Source of the DNA: Acanthacorydalis orientalis
Taxonomy: Eukaryota; Arthropoda; Insecta; Megaloptera; Corydalidae
Direction of reading: 5' to 3'
DNA length: 64,000 bases
NCBI GenBank assembly: GCA_034766995.1
Contig: CM068318.1
Coordinates: forward strand, 38,310,456-38,374,455
A program made the position numbers and the translations under genes. Shown here piece by piece: positions 23,808-34,989 of the stretch. The notes below the pieces were generated by a model. The model had not been told where the DNA came from, did no database searches, and saw only the letters and a program-made list of their open reading frames with translations. Position 1 is the first letter of the stretch, and every line of letters starts with the position of its first letter.

Positions 23808-25077
23808 CTTGGTGCAAAAATAATTACGGTTTTTATCATTTAAGTTTGGTGCTGATTTTTCTAGTTAGCCGTTATTTTTTATTATAGTCATATGATACAT
23901 CATTGTAAACAATGAAATTACCACTACTGATTTCAACTTATGTCTATTTCTTTAATTTTTTAGTATTGTTGGATATATATAACCTCTTAAATTAGTTATG
24001 GAAAAAAGCAAATTCGTGTGTTTTTGTTGTATGAGTTTAAATTGGGATGTAAAGCAACAGAAATTGCTCGAAATATCAAATTTTTTTTCGCTGAAAAGTC
24101 AATTAGTGATCGTACAGCTCAACACTGGTCTCAAAAAATTCGTAATAGAAACGAATCCCTCGATGATAAGCAGGATCGTGGACGTCCTACAGCTATAGAC
24201 AATAATGATTTACGAACCATTATTGAAGTGGACCCACTTAAAATAACTCTAGAGGTGGCAGAAGAACTTAATGTTGATCATTCAACAGTTGTTCGACATT
24301 TGAGCCTAATTGGAAAAATAACAAAGCTGGATAAATGGATGTCGAATGAACTAAACGAACATCAAGTAATTCGGCGATACGAAGTCTGCTCTGCGCTTCT
24401 TTTGCGTAACAAAAATGATCCCTTTCTTGATCGTATTGTGACATATGATGAAAAGTGGATTCTATACAACAATCGGAAACGTTCATCACAGTGGCTAGAC
24501 CGAGGACACACACCAAAACAGTTTCCTAAACCGAAGTTTCATGAAAAAAACATTATAGTCACTGTTTGGTGGTCGACAAGTGGCATCATTCACTACAACT
24601 TCTTAAATCCTGGTGAAATAATAACAGCAGAAAAATATTGTCAGAAAAATGAAAAAAAGCATGGGAAGTTGCATCGTTTATGGCCAGCATTAATCAATCG
24701 AAGAGGACGAATTCTTCATGTTCTTCTTCTTCTTCATTTTCACAAATGACTTTAAAAAAATTATATGAACTGGGTTATGAAACCTTAACTCACCCACGTT
24801 ATTCTCTGGACCTGTCTCCGACAGATTATCATTTTTTTAAACATTATAGTAATTTCGCACGAGAGAAGGTTTTCAAAGATCAAGCATCATCTCAAAACGC
24901 TTTCGATAAATTCGTTAAATCGAAGACTTCAGAATTCTATCTTGTAAGAATAAACAAATTTGTTTCCTGTTGGGAGAAATGAGTGCAGGCCCATGGTCTT
25001 TATTTTAATTAATAAATATAATTATTGTTATATGTGTCTTCATACTCGATACGTAAAAATCGCAATTATTTTTGAAC

Positions 25078-25083
<6 letters not shown>
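23804..25083 (+). mobile_element. near full-length mariner, about 1.28 kb
   Basis: The left end TTAGCTTGGTGCAAAAATAA and right end TTATTTTTGAACCAATAA are inverted repeats. The element is flanked on both sides by (TA)n, so the TA target duplication is hidden in the arrays. It contains a 5' UTR, a frameshifted transposase gene and a 3' UTR (CATACTCGATACGTAAAAAT). It is the most complete copy of the family whose fragments lie at 1005-1332, 10739-10838 and 36322-37233. Confidence 0.92.
23998..24982 (+). pseudogene. mariner transposase pseudogene (insect mellifera-type)
   Basis: Starting at ATG 23998, the translation follows an insect mariner transposase closely. A helix-turn-helix region has ATEIARNIKFFF and VAEELNVDHSTVVRHL; TYDEKWILYNNRKR carries the first catalytic Asp (24447-24449), then VTVWWS; SPTDYHFFKH holds the third Asp (24824-24826). 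One base is gained or lost near 24018 just after MEKSK. A second frameshift near 24715 coincides with a (CTT)n-like expansion that has replaced the HDNARPH segment, so the second catalytic Asp is gone. The C-terminus ends at TGA 24980-24982. Without the middle Asp the enzyme would be inactive even if the frame were continuous. Confidence 0.93.

Positions 25084-25115
<32 letters not shown>
25084..25115. repeat. (TA)n microsatellite abutting a mariner
   Basis: 32 bp of TA right after the mariner right end. Confidence 0.97.
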
Positions 25116-25117
<2 letters not shown>

Positions 25118-26671
25118 CTAGATGAAATCAATTAATGAATATTAATGTTTCGTCTTTATGTCTTATATTACTTTTAATAAAATTCTAATATTATTACTTA
25201 TATTCTAATAAAATATTTAGAATGTAAGTAATTTAACATGATCAGTCGGGAGATTAGATAGAAATAGAAAAAAAGAATTTATCTCGGTGCATGTATATAA
25301 ATAATCAAAAAATACTGCTCTCAGGTGATAGATTAGTTATCATTTTTCTGTTGTTCAGTATATTTGAGCTTAAATATTTGACATATAGCTTTTTAACAAG
25401 AGCTGCTTAATTAGCGTAGATTGTAATACAATTTCTAAGTAGTTCAAATTAAAATAAATACTCTATGTTCTATGAAAAGTATTAACTAGAAAAATAGCTA
25501 ATTAATTTTACAATTGATGAGTCATGGTCTCGAAGGTGTCTACTCAAAAGAAAATCTGAAAATACTCCGTGCATATATACATAAATAAACTAAAATATTG
25601 ATTGTTACATTAGGAATATCAAAGTATATATTTTATTTTGTTTCCTATTTATTAATATTATTTTATATCTGTAAAGGAACACTTTCATAAATGTTTTATT
25701 ACCTCTGTACATATTTTCGTATTTCCAGTTTGGGAATAATTAGTAGTTGAATTGGTTATGGGATATATACATATATATATATAAGTAACTAGAACATCAA
25801 ATTACTAAACAGAGCCGTACTCATTTTTCAATTCTGAAAATAAGATATCAACATTCTGATGGCTCGATGGGTAATGGCGTACAGAATATTCTTCAATTCC
25901 TGTGTCGTCTCATTATTTATTAATTAATTTAATATTTGTTCAATATTTTTTCAAGATTTTAATTTATAAAAATTCCTTAAAGAAATATATGGTTAAATTT
26001 AAATGAAACTAATTATTTATGACTGAAAAAAGTAATGATATTTCAAAATAACTCGTATGTATTTTAATTAAATCAAAAATTAATGTACTGATGTAATATA
26101 TTACTATTATATCTAATTGATTTACTTTATTTAGTTACATGTTATCCATGATTAGAATATGATTGATGTTTCTTTCGATCAAGAGGTTAAAAACTATGAA
26201 TATATTATTAAATATAATAGAATGATATAATTGATTATTAAAAAATCATAAAAATGATTTTTTTTAGTTCAAAAAATAAATGTTACAATATAGTACTGTA
26301 TATACTGAATAAAAACATCGCATGCAACTTTTTAGATAATGTGAAGTTTGATTAAATATCAAAATAATCATGTAATAGAGACGAGATTACGCTTCCGTGA
26401 GTTTGGAATTAATTTGTCTTTCATTTAAATCTATTTCCTATGTCAAAATCAATTATTTTAATTATTTCGTGTTGTATCTAATTTCAGTGGTTTCATCTAT
26501 CTGTTGAATTTAACCGATTTTATCGAGTTAAAAAATTATCAGTTTTCTCATATTCTATGAGTGGAATACTTTGTATTCCTTCACTGACATACTTTCATAT
26601 GATTTTATTTCTATTAATTGATTTTCGTAAAATGTGCTTTTAGTATAATACTTTGTTGTAGTAGTGGGACT

Positions 26672-26675
<4 letters not shown>
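25116..26675. other. no gene seen
   Basis: AT-rich stretch with a short (TA)n at 25759-25782. No coding frame, foldback copy or transposon end recognised. Confidence 0.5.

Positions 26676-26721
<46 letters not shown>
26676..26721. repeat. (TA)n microsatellite
   Basis: 46 bp of TA directly preceding the LINE fragment. Confidence 0.98.
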
Positions 26722-26723
<2 letters not shown>

Positions 26724-26734
26724 TTCAAAGTCTC

Positions 26735-27092
26735 CAAACAGCACAGAGAGTATGGAAAGATGCATGCTAGCAATAACAAGAAGAGACAGGAAAAGAATAA
26801 AATGGATACGAAAATAGACAGGAATCGCAGATGTTATAAGAATAATAAAGAGTTTGAAATGGAAATGATCGAGGCATGTTGTAGAAGAGAAGAGAACCGA
26901 TGTACAAGAGAAATTATTAACTGGTAATTAAGGAATATAAAAAGGTTGAGAAAGAGTCCAATAAACAAATGGAATAAGGAAATTAAAAATTTTATTTGAA
27001 ATCGGTGGAAAAGAGTCATTCGATTGTATAAAATGGAAGAGGCCTTTATCCAGAGGAAAATCATGGAAGTGGCCTTTATCCAGTAGTGTATT
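26735..27092 (+). pseudogene. LINE (non-LTR retrotransposon) polyprotein C-terminal remnant
   Basis: Across frames the plus strand reads MERCMLAITRRDRKRIKWIR, GIADVIRIIKSLKWK and RREENRWTREIINW-like text, then RNIKRL and an ending RVIRLYKMEEAFIQ. This is the standard ending of insect LINE endonuclease/reverse transcriptase proteins (...W.R.GHV.R....RWT..I..W...G.R.RGRP..RW..DI...W...A..R..W....EAF.QQW). Stops (TAG within AAAATAGAC near 26818) and frameshifts show it is dead. The upstream reverse transcriptase is absent, replaced by a TA array. Confidence 0.82.
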
Positions 27093-27110
27093 GACATAGG
27101 TTAATGGTAC

Positions 27111-27112
27111 AT

Positions 27113-27184
<72 letters not shown>
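27111..27184. repeat. (CA)n-(TA)n compound microsatellite
   Basis: A CA run (27111-27128) leads into 56 bp of TA. Confidence 0.97.
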
Positions 27185-27188
<4 letters not shown>

Positions 27189-27474
27189 CTCTCTGTGTTT
27201 GGATAATATGCTTATACTGAGAACATTTTGCTTATAAAACTGAAAACAGTGAAAACAGGTTATATTGTGGGAAAATGAAGATCATATCTGAATAAGAGAG
27301 TTTATAATCATATCATTAACATATAAATACTCTTTTGGAAAAAGTAATAATTAAGAATTTGCTTTAATTTATAAAATAAACTCGAAAGAGATGCTTGATA
27401 CAAAATATAAATCAATTGTTTGCGAATGTCAAGATGATAAATAAAAATCTTAAAAGTAAGATGGAAATATACGT

Positions 27475-27488
27475 TATATATATATATT

Positions 27489-27564
<76 letters not shown>

Positions 27565-27607
27565 CGTGTATGTGTGTGTGTGAGAGAGAGAGAAAGAGAG
27601 GGAGATA
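27475..27607. repeat. (TA)n-(GT)n-(GA)n compound microsatellite
   Basis: TA with TTTATA interruptions, then GTGTGT, then GAGAGA: three dinucleotide motifs in series. Confidence 0.97.
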
Positions 27608-28412
27608 GATCGATACCTTTATTCGCGAAATGGTTAGGAAATATTCTTATTCATTATATTTTAAATATTTATAAATTATTTTTTTAACTTGTATATCTTA
27701 TTTCTTATGTTTGTTATATTTTGTAAGTATTTTCCTATATTTTTTACATTTTGTTATTTTTCTAGTTATGGATGTTTTTTTTATATCCTCGTATGTTTTT
27801 TTACAGACTCTATTAGTATATGATGTACTGTTTCTTCTTTTTTTCCTTCGACAGTCGGCATTTTTACAGTTGACATTTTTCTTCTTCTGTTTTATAGCAC
27901 TTTTCATTAATGTAGATTATTAGTCTTTTTCTGACTGCTGGTCTTAATCCGGTTACTGTTTCAATGAAATATTATTTCTTTTAGTAACTGAGACTGTTTG
28001 AATATTTGGGTTATATTTATATTACTATGTATCACTATAAGTTTATTTCATAATGCTGTCCCAATATTTCTGTTTTTCTCGCTTTTTAGTATATTCTGTA
28101 TATTCTCTTTATCTTTTTTCTTCTTCTTGTAAGGTCTAGTTTTCTTACTTGTTAAGTGTCGTCAAAATCTTTTTTACCTTTCACATCCAGTTGCAATTTA
28201 CTCTATATCGTTCTTCTTGATCAAGTACTGTTAAATTATCAGAGCATTGTTTAGGAATTCTGCTGTCGTCCATCTCCAATAATTTTGATCAATACTTTAG
28301 AGATTTTTTCGATATTACTTTTCCCGGCTCTCCAGTTTCTTATCTTATTAAAAATATCCTGATGTAGATTTAAGCAAAAATATTTTCTTTTCAAAAAGCG
28401 AGCTCTGTACTC

Positions 28413-28622
28413 GTTCTATTTCATTTGTCTACCTCTTTCTCCACAACCAAATGGTTTACAGTAGAATAATCAGGACAGTAGTTTTAAAATTTTAATTGTT
28501 TTTTTTTTTTTTTGGCTAACCAATCAAAAAACCAGAATTACATTTTTGAATTAACCGTTCTGTTTACACTAAGGAAAAAAACATTTGGTTGTGGGGAATG
28601 AGGTAAACAAATGAAATAGAAC
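28413..28622. repeat. foldback: 41 bp inverted arms
   Basis: GTTCTATTTCATTTGTCTAC (28413...28453) and its inverse at 28582-28622 match over about 41 bp with a few mismatches, and both arms end in CACAACCAAATG. The 128 bp between them contains a T15 run. It is unrelated to the common foldback family of this window. Confidence 0.8.
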
Positions 28623-28834
28623 AATTGCAAAGCTTCTTTTTTTACTATGCGTCATTGTTTTTCCGATACTTTCCAAACAATGTTAGATTTATTTTGAAAG
28701 TATCCTTTGCATTCAGTATATATATATAAACAATTATGATTTTCTAAGATAAAATAAACATTTCACTCCTCTATTGTATATAATTTCATGATGTTATATT
28801 AATGATGTATAATTTTATGATAAAAATACGTAAC

Positions 28835-29032
28835 GAAATAATATTTCTTAATCCTAAAATAGCAGTCACGTGTATTCTAAACTCAAATGCCTAAAAAAAG
28901 AATAATTTAAAAAGGATAATTTAAGGAAAGGAATAATTTAAAAATACATATTGAAATAATGTTTCTTAATCCTAAAATAGCAGTCACGTGTATTCTAAAC
29001 TCAAATGCATGAAAAAATAATAATTTAAAAAG
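28835..29032. repeat. two-copy direct repeat, 118 bp period
   Basis: The block CTTAATCCTAAAATAGCAGT-CACGTG... appears at 28835-28914 and again at 28953-29032, nearly identical over 80 bp. Each copy contains the E-box CACGTG. Confidence 0.92.
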
Positions 29033-29615
29033 TGTCTTAATTATGAAATTATGTTAGAAACAAACATTAAGTAATGGATTTGATTTAAATGTATTGATTT
29101 CTTGTTTGTGTGGGTTTATTGTATCGAATGACACTTAAATATGAGTAATTTTCGTCTTCTTTTACTTCTTTTTCATCCAGTTTATTTTTTCCACATTTTT
29201 TCTCTTTCTTATGAAATATCATAATCTTTGCTATTTGTTTTTTTTTATCTTCAGATTATTAATTATGAAATGTTCATTTAATCTGTATAGATCATTTTGT
29301 AGGTATTTTCTGATACTGGCAAGAATGAGGACTTTGTAAACTAATAAAAGGATATTAATATTAATTTCTAGTTCTTTATGTCCATTTACATTAAAAAATA
29401 TTTATATTTTATATAAATAGAATAATAAGCATGGGACTAAGGGTGTCGTCTTGCAATGCACCCTTGATTTTAATTTTATTTGTATATAATTTCCAGTCGA
29501 CTCCTAATTTAAAATTGGCTTTACTGTACAAATTGCTTAATAATGTAATTAATTTTTTACTTATTCCTAGTTAGTTTTCCTGGTATATTATCTTATTTTA
29601 CTAAGTAGAATATTT

Positions 29616-29637
29616 AATATATATATATATATATATA
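29616..29637. repeat. (TA)n microsatellite
   Basis: 22 bp of TA at the 5' limit of the LINE fragment. Confidence 0.95.
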
Positions 29638-29992
29638 CGAGTATATTAGAAATAGAGAAATATTATCGTTAGATAGTAACAATTCGTTCCTATTATGTTA
29701 ATTTGTTAAATATAGATCTTGAGTTGTTTAGATTCTTATTTAATCACCTACGAGTATCTGTAAAGAACCATAAACTAATAAAGTTTATAGCTTTTATAAA
29801 AGTAATAGTTTTTTTTTTATTTAATCTTAAAACTCTTAATTTATGGAATGAAGTCTTACTTCTGTAATAAAACTATATATTCAATGAAATTAATATTTAT
29901 TTAAATTGAAATTATACTAATGTTAATTCTAAGGAAGAAAAATAACTTCAAACGTTATATATATATATATATATAAATATATAAATATATAA

Positions 29993-30025
<33 letters not shown>

Positions 30026-30464
30026 CGTGTGTAAAAAAAGTACTAATAGGTGTGTTTTTTAGAGTAATATATTATTATTTTTCTCGGAAATAGTCTTATA
30101 CCTTTCAATTATTTATCTAAATTATTAATTTGATATTCAAAATAGGAATGTTGTATATTGTCAGAAATTCCAGGACGTAATCATATCAGCATTCCAAAAA
30201 CAATTACTATGTTGCATTGCAACCAGTATTAGTTTACGACATAATCAATTTTATCTTACAATTTGATTTGAAATGATCAACGAAATTATTTAAAAATGCA
30301 TTATAGATTATTATACATGATTTCATCAAAGTGTTAAAAATTATTTAATTATACAATCGATCCGCTTGTATAATTATACAATATATCCGTTTAATCAATC
30401 CTTCGAATTTAATGAAGTAATTTTATAAACTAAAAAAAAGCAGTAAATCAAATTCCATCAGAAT
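29638..30464. other. no gene seen; one compound microsatellite
   Basis: AT-rich, with a TA array bearing AAATATAT interruptions at 29956-30010 that runs into (GT)n (30011-30031). Confidence 0.6.
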
Positions 30465-30820
30465 CTAGATTCGGTGTTGCGACTGACTTGACTTTCACAA
30501 ATCAATTTTTCGCCGACGACACAAACTACATTTTTTTGATTTTTATTAAAAATATTCAGTAATAAATTATTGATAAATTTTAAGTTTTACTTAAGCATAT
30601 TTCGATGGTTTTGTGGCTTTCCACAGAGCGTTGAGATACAGAAAATTATGTTTTTCCATTTTAGCATTTAAAGACCATCACATCGATGTCGAAATGTGCA
30701 TAAGCTACAATCAAAACGTTCAAAAATCAATTGCTATATATTTTGGATCAGAAATTTTTTTATGGATTGTAAAATGAGTGACAAATTAATTTGAGAAACT
30801 TACTTTATTCCTTAACTAGA
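30465..30820. repeat. foldback repeat, both arms (near full length)
   Basis: The left arm (GACTTTCACAAATCAATT, AATAAATTATTGATAAAT, GCATATTTCGATGG) meets the right arm (CATCGATGTCGAAATGTGCA, AAAAATCAATTGCTA, GGATCAGAAATTTTTT) around ATACAGAAAATTATG near 30640. This shows the family is a palindrome about 300 bp long. Confidence 0.85.
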
Positions 30821-31119
30821 ATAAGGGTTTTCATCTCTACTCATGTATATTAATAGAATGTCTTCGATTTCTTATATTTATTATAATATTCACAATTTTC
30901 ACTATTAAATCTAAATTAATTTTCTAAATATATATTTTCTTAAATGTCGTGTCTTCTAAATGCATACAACTGGAATGACCAAACTGTAAAGCTCTTAGAG
31001 TGAAATCACCTGAAATTAATAATGATCTACTAATATCTTCTGTCATAAAGGTAATGAGTGGATAGAAAAGTGGAATAGAAAATAAAATTTAAATTTTCAA
31101 ACTACAATACGTAGATATT

Positions 31120-31265
31120 AGTTTTTTTAACAAATTTATTTTCATTCCCACAAAATCATAATTTTTTTCGATCAAAAATGTTCAATAATTGATCATTTTG
31201 ATTATTGCTTATTTATATTTTCTCAGTGATGCTATTAGCCACGAGTATTAATATATGGAAAAATG
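31120..31265. repeat. foldback repeat, left arm
   Basis: ATTTTCATTCCCACAAAATC, GATCAAAAATGTTCAATAAT, TTGATCATTTTGATTATTGC. Confidence 0.75.
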
Positions 31266-31318
31266 TAAGATACAGAACATTTTTTTTTATCAGCAGCGCT
31301 CTGATATAATAATCACCG

Positions 31319-31431
<113 letters not shown>

Positions 31432-31619
31432 ATTATTATTATTAATGTACGATTCATTAACTAGATCTTATTTAATATAAAATTTACCAAACTTATTTTA
31501 CGTGGAGGAGGAAGAAGTCATCAAAATCAATTTAATGTATCAGTGGTTGTGGTGTCATAAAGTTTGAAAACGATTGCTTTAAGATTTTAACTATATATTT
31601 CATAAATACTGTAAGTGAA

Positions 31620-31725
31620 CCTTCCACAAATGGATTATTTCCTGACTCAACAAATTATAAAAACTTTTTCTAGCAAACATGTTCAATATTTGATTATTGA
31701 TCATTTTGTGATTATTATTATTGTT
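31620..31725. repeat. foldback repeat, left arm (partial)
   Basis: CCTTCCACAAATGGATTATT, CATGTTCAATATTTGATTAT, TGATCATTTTGTGATTATT. Confidence 0.6.
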
Positions 31726-31837
31726 TTAATTATTATTTAATAAAAATCTGTTATACATATTTTCAAATATGATCATTTAAAGGTTACAGTTTTTATGATA
31801 TACTGAAAAATTGAAATGAAACTTACAAAGATACATT

Positions 31838-31838
31838 T

Positions 31839-31914
<76 letters not shown>
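31838..31914. repeat. (CA)n-(TA)n compound microsatellite
   Basis: A CA run (31838-31860) followed by 54 bp of TA, just upstream of a mariner insertion. Confidence 0.97.
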
Positions 31915-31918
<4 letters not shown>

Positions 31919-31926
31919 TGTATGTA

Positions 31927-33109
31927 TTGAGTCATCCCACAAGTAATGCGGTTTTTTAAATAAATTATGAAATAGCCAAAAAAAATTGACGTTTTTATTA
32001 AGATCTAAAATATATTTTCCGTTATTATTTACAACTTCTTCCTATCTTAATCTTAAATTTTCAATACACTGACGATAAAACATTTTGGGTGTTGCATTAA
32101 AAAAGAGTCGAGCTCCATTCCGACATCACTCTCTGCATTAAGCATTTTTCCATTGATATAATTTTCGAGACTTCTGAACAGATGGTAATCCGATGATGTT
32201 AGGTCAGGGGAATATGGTAAATGGATCATAATTTCCCATTCAAATTGCCTCGGTTTTTGAAAGGTTTTCCGTGCCGTGTGAGGTCGGGCGTTGTTATTGT
32301 GAAAAATTACACTTTTTCCTTTGGATAATGTTGGTCGTTTTTCATCAATGAATTGTTTTAGTCGTACCAGTTGTTCAGAATACAACTCCTTTGTGATAGT
32401 TCGATTCTCTGGTAATGGCTTGTAATTGATAATTCTTTCCATATTCCACCAAACAGACAACATAATCTTTTTTGGATGCAGTACTTCTTTCGTAGTTGAA
32501 GACGGTGTTTCTTTGTAGTTAACCCATTGTATATGTCGTTCAATATTGTTATAAACGATCCATGTTTCATCACCAGTAACAATTCTATACAAAAACGGAA
32601 CGAACAGTTATTTTCAAGTGCCGATGAATAGTTGAATGCGTTGATTTCATCTTCCTGGCTAATTTTTCTACCGTTTATCAAGGATTTTGTTCCGCTAGTG
32701 TTCGCAGGATATCGTCATCAAACTCTTGAGGACATCCTGGACCTATCCTCATCTTCAAGGCTGTAGTTCTCGGACCGAAATCGTTGAAACTATCTTTGTC
32801 CTTGGCAAAGACTAATAACATCTGAACCATAAATTTCACACAATTTTTTCACTGCAGTTGTACGTTGTTGTCCTTATGAAATTCCCAAAGCAAAATATGC
32901 CTAATATGCTCTTTTGATACTTCCATGATGATAACTATTTTTTCTTGTAAATTTACGTGATCACTGTTAATCTTCTATTACAAGACTAAGAAAACATTAG
33001 GTACATTTGAGTAGCATATACGTCTGACACGTTATTGCAACAAGTACAAAGTATTGCATCATCCATTTTCACCTATATGAAAATACCGCATTAGTTATGG
33101 GTGACCCAA
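31927..33109 (-). mobile_element. mariner element, 1183 bp, flanked by TA
   Basis: The left end TTGAGTCATCCCACAAGTAA and the inverse right end TTAGTTATGGGTGACCCAA form imperfect terminal repeats sharing the TAATGCGGT core. TA lies directly outside both ends (31925-31926 and 33110-33111), the mariner target duplication. The transposase is on the minus strand. The terminal sequence and protein wording mark a lineage different from the 23.8 kb copy. Confidence 0.9.
32053..32926 (-). pseudogene. mariner transposase pseudogene, middle catalytic Asp to Asn
   Basis: Begins MEVSKEHIRHILLWEFHKD at 32926 and hits an in-frame stop soon after. The DNA-binding part then continues through several stops and frameshifts (HSTIHRHL is readable). 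The catalytic part is open from 32592: VTGDETW holds the first Asp (32569-32571), then MLSVWW. The second Asp position reads FHNNNARPHTA where FH.DNARPH is normal, so Asp is replaced by Asn. SSDYHLFRSL holds the third Asp. The frame ends at 32053. Loss of a catalytic Asp alone would inactivate it. Confidence 0.9.
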
Positions 33110-33125
33110 TATATATATATATATA
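33110..33125. repeat. short (TA)n between two mariner-type insertions
   Basis: 16 bp of TA separates the 1183 bp mariner from an 80 bp mini-element. Confidence 0.95.
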
Positions 33126-33205
33126 TTAGGTTAGTGCAAAACTAATTGTTGTTTTTACATGGTTTTCAAATGATAAAAACCCCGATTATTTTTTCACTAA
33201 CCTAA
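33126..33205. mobile_element. 80 bp mini-mariner: two terminal repeats only
   Basis: TTAGGTTAGTGCAAAACTAA at one end and TTATTTTTTCACTAACCTAA at the other are inverted repeats with TA on both sides. Only about 20 bp lie between the roughly 30 bp ends. It resembles the ends of the TTAGGTTGGTGC mariners stripped to their termini. Confidence 0.85.
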
Positions 33206-33426
33206 TATATATATCACATGTGGAGTTTTATTTATTTTTTACACCGCCTAGAATATTTATAATATTTTTACATGAATCCATTATTTTTTTTATAAATATG
33301 TATTTTTTTAATTATAACAATTTGCTGATATAATGAATAGAATTCTATATTAATTATAGTGTTACGCAACTCTGCTACTTTTCCCATAGCTAAGTATATA
33401 ACAAATTTGTTTTTCTTTTCTTCTAG
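33206..33426. other. intron-like sequence before the candidate exon
   Basis: AT-rich; it ends in a clean pyrimidine run TTTTTCTTTTCTTCTAG, an excellent splice acceptor. Confidence 0.4.
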
Positions 33427-33493
33427 ATCGAAAGAAATCATGAAATCAACAGTAATTGGAGTGAGGACTATGTGTTTATAACAGAGACTACAG
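33427..33493 (+). CDS. candidate 67 bp internal exon of an unidentified gene
   Basis: The segment sits between a very strong acceptor (polypyrimidine tract TTTTTCTTTTCTTCTAG ending at 33426) and a strong donor (ACAG|GTATGT at 33493/33494). One of three plus-strand frames is open throughout and reads IERNHEINSNWSEDYVFITE-TT; the other two contain stops. Composition is richer and more codon-like than the flanks. At 67 bp (3n+1) it would shift phase between neighbours. No family is recognised, and flanking exons must lie far away or outside the window. It may be a coding or a 5' UTR exon. Transcript data are absent, so this rests on splice-site quality only. Confidence 0.42.
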
Positions 33494-34009
33494 GTATGTT
33501 TATTATTTTAAATAATATATTATTATTTAATTTTTTTCGTATAAAATTTGACCTCACTTCTAAGTAAAAAAATTACTATTGCACTTTTTTTTAAATTATT
33601 GTTCATAGATAATTTATTTTAAATAATTTATTTTAATTACGGGGACTAGACCTTACTTAAATTAACACTTTCCAAATTTTATTTAAATTATATACATTTA
33701 TTAATGTTTTCAAATCCGTGTGACCAGAATCCAACTATTATATCAAAATATCAGTATTGACTTATCTGTCTTTATTGTGTTATTCATGAACCATTAAGTT
33801 GCTTTCTGAAATTATCGTTTACTTACCCTTGCCCAACTACTAAGAATTCTAAATTTAGTACAAACGAAATATATTTAAACCTCTACATGCTTTCCGAGCT
33901 TCTAAACAAATCTATCCTGGTAATAATGTTTGTAAATTGTATTACAAAATTATGTGTAAAGTGAAAAAAATTAATTTAATTTACAAAATTTCATAAGCAT
34001 AGTTCAGTT
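33494..34009. other. no gene seen
   Basis: AT-rich sequence following the candidate exon; consistent with an intron. Confidence 0.4.
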
Positions 34010-34245
34010 CCAAATAATCCTGTTGATAAATAGGATTTCACAAGTGAATTTTTCATTCTCAGCACAGACATGTTTCTTTTTTTGATAAAAAATATTCCAT
34101 AATTGATTTTTGATCATCGCTTATGTGCATTTTAACGAGAATGCTATCCTTTTCAGAGCATTAAGGTACAGATCTCAGATTTTACTGTACCTCAGCTTTC
34201 TATGAATAATGCTATTGCTATCAAAATAATATTTTTCCTTATTCA
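34010..34245. repeat. foldback repeat, left arm plus centre
   Basis: CACAAGTGAATTTTTCATTC, ATTTTTGATCATCGC and GAGCATTAAGGTACAG lead into the palindromic centre ATCTCAGATTTTACTGTACC, after which the right arm fades. Confidence 0.75.
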
Positions 34246-34989
34246 AGATGTCTGTAAAGATTTTACTTCATCATTTTTTGCTAAAAAAAGTGGAAGTATA
34301 TTTTTTTAAATATATTTGGTTGTATCATATGTAATTTCTAATAATACAAGAGATAATTAAAACGCTGTATTTTTAACATAATGTATTTCATTCAATCAAG
34401 GTATACTTCATCAGTTTCAATCGTGCTTTTTTTAACTGGGTATTAAATTATATTTGTTATTTTTCTAAAACTTATTATTTGTTGACTATATCTTGTTCAG
34501 ACTACACTAGTGTTTGATTTTGGAATTTTTATTTCTGTATAACAAATCCAAATAATGGAAAATACAAAAATCTGATGTGAAAAGTATTGATGAGTGTGTT
34601 AGATGCGGTAAAAATTCGTAGACTAATTCAATGCAGTCAGTATTCACAGCCTAATTCAATGATTTGTGATGTGTAGTCGAACTTAGAATCGGTCCATGTT
34701 TGTTCACCAATTTAAACTATTGGCTGATTTATTGTTTATATATAATATTGAATCTCCGATAATATAAATCAGCTGTGACTGTTTCACTAGATTGTACAAA
34801 TTAAATGAATGACTTGTTTTGCAATCCGTCACATAGTCACCATAGCATTTTTGGTGTAAAAAAATGACTTCAATGCGTGTCTTGGAGCTTTACTAATATC
34901 CGTCCGTTGTCCAAATCGCTATCAATGATCATAAAAACTTCAGTTTTTATCGCAAGCTATAATAAATTTTAAGTAAGGGTTTTCATTAT
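34246..34989. other. no gene seen
   Basis: AT-rich; no domain-bearing frame or repeat family recognised. Confidence 0.45.

Larger units (their letters stand above)
27690..29610 (-). pseudogene. decayed LINE reverse transcriptase, interrupted
   Basis: On the minus strand from 29590: ISKKLITLLSNLYSKANFKL, then KIKGALQDDTLSPM (29429-29469), equivalent to the reverse transcriptase G.LQGD.LSP motif. Next comes ILASIRKYLQNDLYRLNEHF with INNLKI and KIMIFHKKEK (29180-29330), the palm/thumb region after the active site. The expected YADD has been lost: the text reads YKVLILAS. Further on, 27700-28000 gives ETVTGLRPAVRKRLIIYIN and, in another frame, KEETVHHILIE, resembling the C-terminal Cys/His region. 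Between about 28400 and 29100 unrelated sequence interrupts it, including a 118 bp-period duplication and a foldback. The 5' side ends at a (TA)n tract. Confidence 0.85.

Noticed and set aside
28835..29032. Possible CRISPR-like repeat-spacer pattern
   Set aside because: There are only two copies, 80 bp long, in a eukaryotic LINE context; this is a simple segmental duplication.
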